Below are positions 15,214 to 20,637 of a stretch of 20,637 bases of DNA, in pieces. The DNA lies in NCBI RefSeq assembly GCF_040605455.1, contig NZ_JBEXCV010000152.1, positions 1-20,637 on the forward strand, read 5' to 3'. Both the position numbers and the translations under genes were made by a program. Below the pieces are notes generated by a model that ran no database searches, was not told where the DNA came from, and worked only from the letters and a program-made list of their open reading frames with translations. Position 1 is the first letter of the stretch. Every line of letters begins with the position of its first letter. This stretch comes from Embleya sp040605455 (GTDB taxonomy: Bacteria > Actinomycetota > Actinomycetes > Streptomycetales > Streptomycetaceae).

Positions 15214-15702
15214 CTACATATCGCGAAAACTGGATGCAATCCTCCGGAAAGGCACCGTCATGGACCCGCCGGCCATTTTGTGGCTGGCCATCCTGCCGAC
15301 GTACAGGGCGTCGAACCCCTCGTCCGCCCCCGGCGCCCGCAGCCGCCTCAGCGTGGCACGAACCCCGACCTCGGGCACCCGGGTTTTCCCCACCCGCTCG
15401 GCATTGCGCGCCAAGGATCCGGCCGGGTCCGGCGGAAACCAGTAGCCGACCACCCGCGCGCCCCACACCCGAGCGAGCTCGACGATCGGCCGGCGATCCT
15501 CCGGCGCGGGATTGGTGTTGTCGACGGCCACGTTGCGACCGGCCGCCAACGCCTCCTCGATCAGCCGCTGCCGGCGACGCTGTCGGTTCCGCGCCCGGGG
15601 GAAGTCGTCCTTGCTCACGTGCACGTGCGTCGCGGCCAAAACGGTCCGGTGGAAGGTCGACTTGCCCGACGCTTGGAGCCCCATCAATATCGCGACCCGC
15701 AT
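15214..15702 (-). CDS. P-loop kinase (polynucleotide-kinase-like, AAA family)
   Basis: This 162-residue protein starts directly with a Walker A motif, MRVAILMGLQASGKST (GxxxxGKST at 8-16). Then come HVHVSKDDFPRAR (27-38) with a paired Asp, and NVAVDNTNP (57-65), the conserved substrate-handling motif of the PNKP-like kinase domain. RxxIVxLA (71-78), GYWFP (86-90) and a lid-like segment around RNAERVGKTRVPEVG (99-113) complete the domain. Such small kinases phosphorylate nucleic acid 5' ends or small molecules; the substrate here is not determinable. The ATG at 15702 follows GGAG by 5 nt. It is divergent from the cupin gene across 133 nt. Confidence 0.83.
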   Translation of the reverse strand: MRVAILMGLQASGKSTFHRTVLAATHVHVSKDDFPRARNRQRRRQRLIEEALAAGRNVAVDNTNPAPEDRRPIVELARVWGARVVGYWFPPDPAGSLARNAERVGKTRVPEVGVRATLRRLRAPGADEGFDALYVGRMASHKMAGGSMTVPFRRIASSFRDM

Positions 15703-15835
15703 GCTCGCTCCGCTCTCCCGCCCGTTCGCGGGGATTGTGTCGGGTGGGCGCGCAGACTGGTGCCACAGTCGCGCGGGGCCCGATCGGGTTGGGTCGTTGG
15801 GGGATTTGGTGATCGACCGTGTGCACACTGTGAGC

Positions 15836-16168
15836 ATGGAAAAGCTCTCCTTGGATGCCCAGGTCCGCGAACTGCTCAAGCTGGCCGCAGCCTCGTCGAC
15901 GGGACGCAGTGCCCACACGGTGTACGGCGGCCACGAGCACGTCTTGCGGCAGACCCTGATCGTGCTGATCGCGGGCACCGTGCTGGCCGAGCACGAGAAT
16001 CCCGGCGAGGCGACGTTGCTGGTGCTGCGCGGGCGAATCCTGCTCGTGAGCGGCGAGACATCGTGGGAGGGCCGGTCCGGCGATTTCCTGGTCGGCCCGA
16101 AGGCGCGGCACAGCGTGGAGGCGCTGGAGGACGCGGCTGTGCTGCTCACCGTGGCCAAGCGCGGCTGA
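15836..16168 (+). CDS. Small cupin-domain protein
   Basis: This 110-residue protein has a single cupin barrel. HENPGEATLLVLRGRILL (53-70) matches the first conserved cupin motif in degenerate form, and GDFLVGPKARHSVEAL (82-97) matches the second, with His92. Only part of the usual metal-binding His/Glu set is retained, so metal-independent binding is possible. Similar stand-alone cupins are often annotated as LuxR-family or quercetinase-like, without firm function. The ATG at 15836 is chosen; in-frame GTGs at 15809 and 15821 are alternatives, the first with GGGGGA four bases upstream. It is divergent from the P-loop kinase gene. Confidence 0.75.
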   Translation: MEKLSLDAQVRELLKLAAASSTGRSAHTVYGGHEHVLRQTLIVLIAGTVLAEHENPGEATLLVLRGRILLVSGETSWEGRSGDFLVGPKARHSVEALEDAAVLLTVAKRG

Positions 16169-16196
16169 CCGGTGCCGGTCGCGGTCCGGCGTCCGG

Positions 16197-16223
16197 CCCG
16201 GGCAGGAGAGCGTGCCGCCCGGG
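16197..16223 (+). terminator. Possible terminator after the cupin gene
   Basis: CCCGGGC (16197-16203) and GCCCGGG (16217-16223) form a 7-bp GC-only stem with a 13-nt loop, 28 nt beyond the cupin stop. It is reasonable for an actinobacterial terminator, but such pairs also arise by chance in this base composition. Confidence 0.4.
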
Positions 16224-16277
16224 TCGGACGGGATTCATATGTACAGGAGGCTCATGTGTACTGGTGAATCTACTACA

Positions 16278-16436
16278 TCACGCGCTGGGAGCCACGTCCC
16301 GAGCAGAGCGGAAGCCGGCGTCGCCGCTGGAGCCGTCCGGCGTGTCGGCCGTGCGCGCGGCCACCCGGTAGCGGTTGCGGCACGAGCCGTGGCACAGATA
16401 CGACCCGCCGCGCATCACCTCGTCCCGACCGATGTC
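16278..16436 (-). pseudogene. C-terminal relic of a formylglycine-generating enzyme (FGE/SUMF1 family)
   Basis: About 52 minus-strand codons encode VMRGGSYLCH, then RNRYRVAARTADTPDGSSG, then GFRSARD. This is the C-terminal signature of FGE, the enzyme that converts a sulfatase Cys to formylglycine. In intact FGE the active-site segment reads SY-[LM]-CHxSYC-x-RYR, with two Cys five residues apart. Here it reads SYLCHGSCRNRYR, so the second cysteine position is Arg. The roughly 250 upstream residues expected of the family are absent in every frame, and no sulfatase is nearby. I regard it as a dead fragment. Apart from it, the gap 16169-16638 shows only the possible terminator at 16197 and an A/T-richer stretch near 16490-16530 that may serve the HutD-like gene. 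Confidence 0.7.
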
Positions 16437-16638
16437 GGGCCCGGTCGGGGGTCCGTCGGCTGCTCCTCGTCGTCGCGCGTCCTGCCCGAGCTCATTATGT
16501 TCCACGGCACACAACAAGACGCAAGCAAGATCGACTGCGGCGGTAGCCGCCCGCGGCTCGCGCGGCGCGGTCGGGTCCGGTACGCCGGCATCATGGCCCG
16601 TGCCGGAGCGGCCCCGACCCGAAGTAGGCAGGCACGTG

Positions 16639-17202
16639 ATGAACCCGTTCGACGTCGAGACGCTCCCCGTCGGCCCGTGGCGCAACGGCGGCGGCGACAC
16701 CCGCGAGATCGGTTCACAGTCGCCGACCCACGCGGCCGACGCTGACTTCGACTGGCGCGCGAGCATCGCGACGATCGCCGCCGACGGCCCGTTCTCCGCC
16801 TTCCCCGGCGTCGACCGCACGATCACCCTGCTGGCGGGCGACGGCGTACGTCTGGTCGGCGACGAGGGGCTCGACCACCGCCTGGAGCGGCCGGGCGAGC
16901 CGTTCGCCTTCTCCGGCGACGCGAACCTGCGGGCCACGCTGCTCGGCGGTGACACCCGGGTGCTCAATATCATGACCCGGCGCGGGCGATGGGCCGCACG
17001 GGTGCGCCGGGTCGAGGCGCCGGTACTCCCGCCCGCCGGCCACGCCGGTGTGTTGTACGTCCTGTCCGCGCCGGCCGGCGACGGGTCCGGGTCGGCGCTG
17101 CGAGCTGGGCAGGGGGTGTGGTGGGCGAGCGGCGCCGTCGGGCCGGCGGCGCCGCTCGTGACCGGTGCGGTCGCGCTGTGGGCGGACCTTCGTCCGCTGT
17201 AG
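16639..17202 (+). CDS. HutD/Ves family protein
   Basis: This 187-residue protein matches the HutD/Ves family, a bicupin-like fold. PWRNGGGDTREIG (13-25) is the hallmark W(K/R)NGGG-TRE motif. It is followed by DWRASIATIAADGPFSAFPGVDRTITLLAGDGV, the second hallmark block (about 36-68), and by RVLNIMTRRGRW (about 105-116). In proteobacteria HutD sits in histidine utilisation operons, and Ves is a cold- and stress-linked protein; molecular function is still unsettled. No hut gene is nearby. The ATG at 16639 follows an AGG-containing stretch; a GTG three bases upstream is an alternative. It is convergent with the chitinase relic. Confidence 0.85.
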   Translation: MNPFDVETLPVGPWRNGGGDTREIGSQSPTHAADADFDWRASIATIAADGPFSAFPGVDRTITLLAGDGVRLVGDEGLDHRLERPGEPFAFSGDANLRATLLGGDTRVLNIMTRRGRWAARVRRVEAPVLPPAGHAGVLYVLSAPAGDGSGSALRAGQGVWWASGAVGPAAPLVTGAVALWADLRPL

Positions 17203-17236
17203 CCGTACCGGCCGTGGTACCGCCGGCGCGCCGACG

Positions 17237-17760
17237 TCAGGGCATCGTGCGCGGGTGCGCCGCCATGGTGTCGACCAGGGCGTAGCCGGCGGTCGCGTCC
17301 CGGTTGGCCGACCACGTCATCGCGCCGCGGACGCCGGGCCAGGTGGTGATGGGTCGGTAGCTCCCGCAGTTGGTACCCGCGACCAGGCAGTCCGGCGCGT
17401 TGTTCACCACGCCGCGCGAGACGTAACCACTGCCGGCCGCACGCCCGGTGGCCGGTACGCCGAGCGCGACCTGATCGGCGCGAAGCCCGCCCTGGAGTCG
17501 CATGAACGCCTGGGCGGTCGGGAAGTCGACGCCGCCCTGGGCGTCGAGAGGTCACAGCCGAACATGTTTCCAAAGTCGTAGTACTGCATGTGCACGATGG
17601 TCAGGATGTCCTCGATCCCCAGCGCGAGTTGGAAGTACGCGGCCTGGGTGGACCGCATGTCCAGGGTCTGCGGGGCCATCGTGATGATCATGCTCGCGCC
17701 GATCCGCGCCCGGATGGCGCGCAGCGCGGTGGCCATGTGGATGCGTGGGCCGTTCGGGCG
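17237..17760 (-). pseudogene. Truncated, frameshifted GH18 chitinase
   Basis: Minus-strand DNA encodes the last third of a Streptomyces-type GH18 chitinase in two frames. The first frame (about 17760-17552) reads MATALRAIRARIGASMIITMAP, TLDMRSTQAAYFQLAL, ILTIVHMQYYDFGNMFGCD. The second (about 17545-17237) reads AQGGVDFPTAQAFMRLQGGL, GSGYVSRGVVNNAPDCL, GTNCGSYRPITTWPGVRGAMTW. Between GCD and AQG there are 8 nt where relatives encode four residues, so a 4-nt loss breaks the frame. The signal peptide, binding domain and the N-terminal barrel half with the catalytic DxxDxDxE are missing. The chitinase-type promoter box still lies just upstream. Confidence 0.85.
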
Positions 17761-17820
17761 CACCCGAGGATGCCGGGGGTGCCTGTGTGCCGGACGACTT
17801 GACCGCGGAGGCGAGCGAAC

Positions 17821-17842
17821 TGTCAATGGGTCTGGACCAATT
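17821..17842 (-). promoter_or_regulatory. DasR-like box and -35 element of the chitinase relic
   Basis: On the minus strand AATTGGTCCAGACC (17842-17829) is followed two bases later by TTGACA (17826-17821), a consensus -35. This arrangement resembles Streptomyces chitinase promoters, where GlcNAc-responsive DasR binds such GGTC-NN-GACC elements. It faces the truncated chitinase and lies about 60 nt from the first recognisable chitinase codon. Confidence 0.65.
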
Positions 17843-17879
17843 GCCTCCCCGGCCTCGATCCCCCGGGTGGCCGGCGGGC

Positions 17880-19058
17880 TCAGGCGCTCGGTACGGGCCG
17901 GGGTGGTTGCGGGCCGGTGTAGCGGGCGATCGGGCGGATGATCTTGGTGTCCTCGGCCTGTTCCAGGATGTTCGCGCACCACCCGATCACCCGGCTAGCG
18001 GTGAAGGTCGGGGTGAACATGCTCCGCGGGATCCCGCACAGCTGCATCACCACGCCGGCGTAGAACTCCACGTTGACGTGCAACTCGCGTCCCGGCTTCA
18101 ACTCGGCCAGGATTCCGGTCACCCGACGGTGCACCGCGGCGGCGAACTCCACCAGTTCCACGCCTTGCGCGTCGGCGTGCTCGGCGAGTTCGCCGGCGAT
18201 CTCGGCCAGCATCACCGCGCGCGGATCCTCGGTGCGGTAGACCGCGTGGCCGAAGCCCATGATCCGGTCTCCCTCGGCAATCCGCGCCCGTACCCAGGAG
18301 TCGATCCGCTCCGGCGAGCCGATCTCGTCCAGCGCCTCCAGGGCCCGATCCGGCGCACCACCGTGCAGCGGGCCGGAGAACGCGCCGATCGCACCGGCCA
18401 CCGCCGAGACCAGGTCCGCGCCCGAGGATGCGATCACCCGCGCGGTGAATGTGGAGGCGTTGAAGCCGTGGTCGATGGTCGCGATCAGGTAGCGCTCGAT
18501 CGCGGCCACCTGGGCGGGCCCGGGCTCCCTTCCGGTCACCAGGTAGAGCCAGTTGGCCGCCGTGGACAGGTCGGCTCGCGGTTCCAGCGGCTCTACGCCG
18601 GTGCGGATGCGGTACAGGGCCGCCAGGATGGTCGGGGTCACCGCGCCGACCAGCAACGCGTCCGCCGCGCGCCGCTGCGGCGCGGACTCCCACAGCGGCG
18701 GCAGGTCGCGCGCGGCGCCGATCAGCGACAGCGCGGTACGCAGTCCGGCGAGCGGGTCGAACCGCTCACCCGCCATGGCGACGGACCGCAGCACCGGCCG
18801 CAACTCCTCGGGCAACACCCGCAGTCGCGCGATCTCCGCGGCGAACGGCGCCCGCTCCCCGGCCGTGGGCAACCGGCCGTGCACGAACAGGAACCACACG
18901 TCCTCGAAGGTGCGGGTGCCGGCCAGTTCGATCGCCGAGTACTGCCGGTAGTGGTAGAAGCCCTCGGTGCCCCGCACGTCGCCCAGTTCGGTGGTGGTGA
19001 CCACCACCCCCTTCAGGCCCCTGGGTACGTCGATCCGCTTGTCGCCGGCGACCACCAT
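17880..19058 (-). CDS. Citrate synthase family protein
   Basis: This 392-residue protein condenses acetyl-CoA (or another acyl-CoA) with oxaloacetate or a related keto acid. Signatures include RGLKGVVVTTTELGDVRGTEGFYHYRQYSAIELA (13-46), His197 in ATIDHGFNAST, GPLHGGAP (229-236), the catalytic His271 in MGFGHAVYRTEDPRA, and HVNVEFYAGVV (327-337). The position that is Asp in the canonical triad is Glu331 here, a change I believe occurs in some actinobacterial members. The ATG at 19058 follows GGGAGG within GAGGATGGGAGG; an ORF start 15 codons upstream would swallow that ribosome binding site. It is divergent from a helix-turn-helix citrate synthase paralogue. Citrate versus 2-methylcitrate synthase activity cannot be decided. 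Confidence 0.9.
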   Translation of the reverse strand: MVVAGDKRIDVPRGLKGVVVTTTELGDVRGTEGFYHYRQYSAIELAGTRTFEDVWFLFVHGRLPTAGERAPFAAEIARLRVLPEELRPVLRSVAMAGERFDPLAGLRTALSLIGAARDLPPLWESAPQRRAADALLVGAVTPTILAALYRIRTGVEPLEPRADLSTAANWLYLVTGREPGPAQVAAIERYLIATIDHGFNASTFTARVIASSGADLVSAVAGAIGAFSGPLHGGAPDRALEALDEIGSPERIDSWVRARIAEGDRIMGFGHAVYRTEDPRAVMLAEIAGELAEHADAQGVELVEFAAAVHRRVTGILAELKPGRELHVNVEFYAGVVMQLCGIPRSMFTPTFTASRVIGWCANILEQAEDTKIIRPIARYTGPQPPRPVPSA

Positions 19059-19129
19059 GACATGCCTCCCATCCTCGGCGGAGCCGCACGGCCCGCCCAC
19101 CAAGAATGTCGATCACATCATCGAGTATC

Positions 19130-19152
19130 GTCAATGTTGACTACGTCAACAT
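19130..19152. promoter_or_regulatory. Nested palindromic operator between the two citrate synthase genes
   Basis: ATGTTGAC-TAC-GTCAACAT (19134-19152) is a perfect 8-bp inverted repeat, and GTCAA-TG-TTGAC (19130-19141) is a second palindrome sharing its left arm. The site lies midway in the 114-nt gap. On the minus strand TTGACG (19134-19129) overlaps it and, with GACATT 18 nt further on, could form the promoter of the minus-strand gene. GGAGG at 19158-19162 is the ribosome binding site of the plus-strand gene. Confidence 0.7.
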
Positions 19153-19172
19153 AGGCCGGAGGTTCGGACGAA

Positions 19173-20483
19173 ATGGCTTGTCGGCGCAAGGTTCCGGGTG
19201 CCGGAAGTGAGCAGGATTACCCGGCCGACTACCTCACCACCGCCCAGGCCGCGCAGCGGTTGGGGGTCAAGCCCGAGACGATCTACGCCTACGTCAGCCG
19301 CGGTTTGTTGACCAGCGTGCGCGAGTCCCGGCAACGCGGCAGCCGGTTCGCCACCGCCGAGGTCGAGGCGCTGGCGAAGCGCACCGGAGGACGGCGCGAC
19401 CCCAACGGCTCGATCGAGCGCATCCACACCCAGCTGACTCTCCTGGCCGGCGACCGCCTGTACTACCGCGGCCGGGACGTGAGCGAACTGGCCGAACACC
19501 GCCTCGAATCGGTGGCGCACTGGCTGTGGCGGGCCCAACTCGCCGACGTGCCTCCCTTCGAGGTTTCCGCCGAACGAACCGAGTCGATCCGCCGCACGGT
19601 CGCCCTCCTGCCGGACACCGCCCGGCTGATCGACCGCGTCCGGATGATCGTGGCCGCGACCGGAACGACCGATCCGCTGCGCTACGACCTGTCCGAACAG
19701 GCGGTCGTACGCGGCGGCGAGACCCTGCTCGCGGTGATGGTCGACGCCCTGCCGCCGTGTGCGGGCGCGCAGCCGCCGGCCGGCCGTGCCCTGGCGGAGC
19801 GGCTGTGGCCGAAACTCACCGCCCGACCGGCCACACCGGAACACCTGCGCCTGCTCAACGCCGCGCTGGTGCTAATGGCGGACCACGACCTGGCGGTGTC
19901 GACGCTGGCCGCGCGGGTGGCGGCGAGCGCGCGGGCGGACGTGTACGCCGTGGTCTCCGCCGGCCTGGGTGTGGTGGACGGTCGCCATCACGGCGCCGCG
20001 ATCGGCCTGACCCACCGCTTCCTGCGCGACGCGCTGGACCCCGCGGGCAGCCCCACCATCGCGATCGCCGACCGCCTCCGCACCGGCGAACACCTGCCCG
20101 GCCTGGGCCACGTGCTCTACGTGGACCGCGATCCGCGCGCCGACCTGGTGCTCGACCTGCTGCGCGAGCAGGCCCGGAACGACGATCGGGTCGCCCGGGT
20201 GATCCGGGCCGTGGATGCCCTGACCCGGGAGACCGCAGCCCGCGAGGACATGTTCGCCAACGTCGACCTGGCGCTCGCGGCCCTGACGCACACGATGGAC
20301 ATGCGACCGGACGCCGGCGAGGCGATCTTCGCAATCGCCCGATCGATCGGCTGGCTCGCCCACGCCCTGGAGGAGTACCAACAACCCGGTCTCCGCTACC
20401 GGGCCGTCGGCGTCTACACCGGCCCGCGTCCCGCCACCGGCACCGCCACCGGCACCGGCGACCCGAAAGGACGTCGGGACTAG
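19173..20483 (+). CDS. Citrate synthase family protein with N-terminal helix-turn-helix
   Basis: This 436-residue protein is a fusion. Residues 19-70 (DYLTTAQAAQRLGVKPETIYAYVSRG then FATAEVEALAKR) form a MerR/excisionase-like winged helix. Residues about 80-420 form a citrate synthase barrel: YYRGRDVSEL (97-106), His238 in MADHDLAVST, GRHHGAA (270-276), His313 in GLGHVLYVDRDPRAD, and Asp365 in FANVDLALAAL. All three catalytic residues are therefore present. The C-terminus has a short Ala-Thr-Gly repeat (420-429). Such HTH-citrate synthases occur in actinobacteria beside a second citrate synthase gene, as here. The fold suggests a metabolite-sensing DNA-binding enzyme that may bind the adjacent palindrome (inference). 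The ATG at 19173 has GGAGG 10 nt upstream. The 154 nt to the window end show nothing recognisable. Confidence 0.9.
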   Translation: MACRRKVPGAGSEQDYPADYLTTAQAAQRLGVKPETIYAYVSRGLLTSVRESRQRGSRFATAEVEALAKRTGGRRDPNGSIERIHTQLTLLAGDRLYYRGRDVSELAEHRLESVAHWLWRAQLADVPPFEVSAERTESIRRTVALLPDTARLIDRVRMIVAATGTTDPLRYDLSEQAVVRGGETLLAVMVDALPPCAGAQPPAGRALAERLWPKLTARPATPEHLRLLNAALVLMADHDLAVSTLAARVAASARADVYAVVSAGLGVVDGRHHGAAIGLTHRFLRDALDPAGSPTIAIADRLRTGEHLPGLGHVLYVDRDPRADLVLDLLREQARNDDRVARVIRAVDALTRETAAREDMFANVDLALAALTHTMDMRPDAGEAIFAIARSIGWLAHALEEYQQPGLRYRAVGVYTGPRPATGTATGTGDPKGRRD

Positions 20484-20637
20484 AGCGGCCTGTCGTCAAT
20501 CCCGCGTCGGGTTCCGCGTCGTCCGGCGCCGTGCCTTGGCGTGCCGGAGACGCATCCGCTCGTCGGTGCGGCGAGCCCGCAGGGCGGATGCCGGGCGGCG
20601 CGGCCCGGCGGGATGCGCCGGACCGCGCCTGAGCCCG

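Noticed and set aside
20484..20637. Hairpin or gene start after the helix-turn-helix citrate synthase
   Set aside because: Only short GC-rich repeats such as CGCGTCG were seen; no stem longer than expected by chance and no coding signal.
1..20637. CRISPR array, tRNA/rRNA, IS element or attachment site
   Set aside because: No regularly spaced repeats, no RNA gene cores, no transposase or integrase motifs and no terminal inverted repeats were recognised.

Overview
The window is high-GC DNA with dense, strongly GC3-biased genes, frequent GTG starts, a GH18 chitinase relic next to DasR-like GGTCTGGACC boxes, and families typical of filamentous actinomycetes: Methyltransf_19 (DUF574), SPW-repeat, DUF3040 and PucR. 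This points to a Streptomyces-like actinobacterial chromosome. No rRNA, tRNA, CRISPR array, transposase or integrase was seen.

Left part (1-11715). Nearly everything lies on the minus strand and looks catabolic. Reading in the direction of transcription from the right: HyuA and HyuB (ATP-dependent hydantoinase/oxoprolinase subunits, 2 nt apart), a strong terminator, a C-terminal relic of a PucR-type regulator, and a lone plus-strand Uma2-family gene. Then come an NmrA-like NAD(P)-binding protein, a class III (CaiB/BaiF) CoA-transferase that overlaps by 4 nt a fused beta-alpha carboxyltransferase, a carbamate kinase, a ring-opening amidohydrolase of the cyanuric acid hydrolase/barbiturase family, and a terminator. 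A plausible but unproven reading is a cyclic-ureide (barbiturate- or hydantoin-like) utilisation locus. Ring opening would release C3 dicarboxylate and carbamoyl groups, the CoA-transferase plus carboxyltransferase would process a malonate-like acid, and carbamate kinase would recover ATP from carbamoyl phosphate. A 15/16-identical motif lies about 100-120 bp upstream of both the carbamate kinase and hyuA start codons, so the two ends may be co-regulated.

Middle part (11716-17202). A 372-nt divergent intergenic region carries the second copy of that motif and two DasR-like repeats. After it come a Methyltransf_19 gene and a D-2-hydroxyacid dehydrogenase (plus strand), then DUF3040 and SPW-repeat membrane proteins and a small P-loop kinase (minus strand). 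A divergent cupin, a relic of a formylglycine-generating enzyme and a HutD/Ves-family gene follow.

Right part (17203-20637). A GH18 chitinase pseudogene has lost its N-terminal two thirds and carries a frameshift, but keeps a DasR-like box and a TTGACA upstream. It is followed by two divergent citrate-synthase-family genes. The plus-strand one carries an N-terminal helix-turn-helix, and the short space between them holds a nested palindrome, a candidate autoregulatory operator. At least three genes in the window (PucR, FGE, chitinase) survive only as C-terminal fragments.
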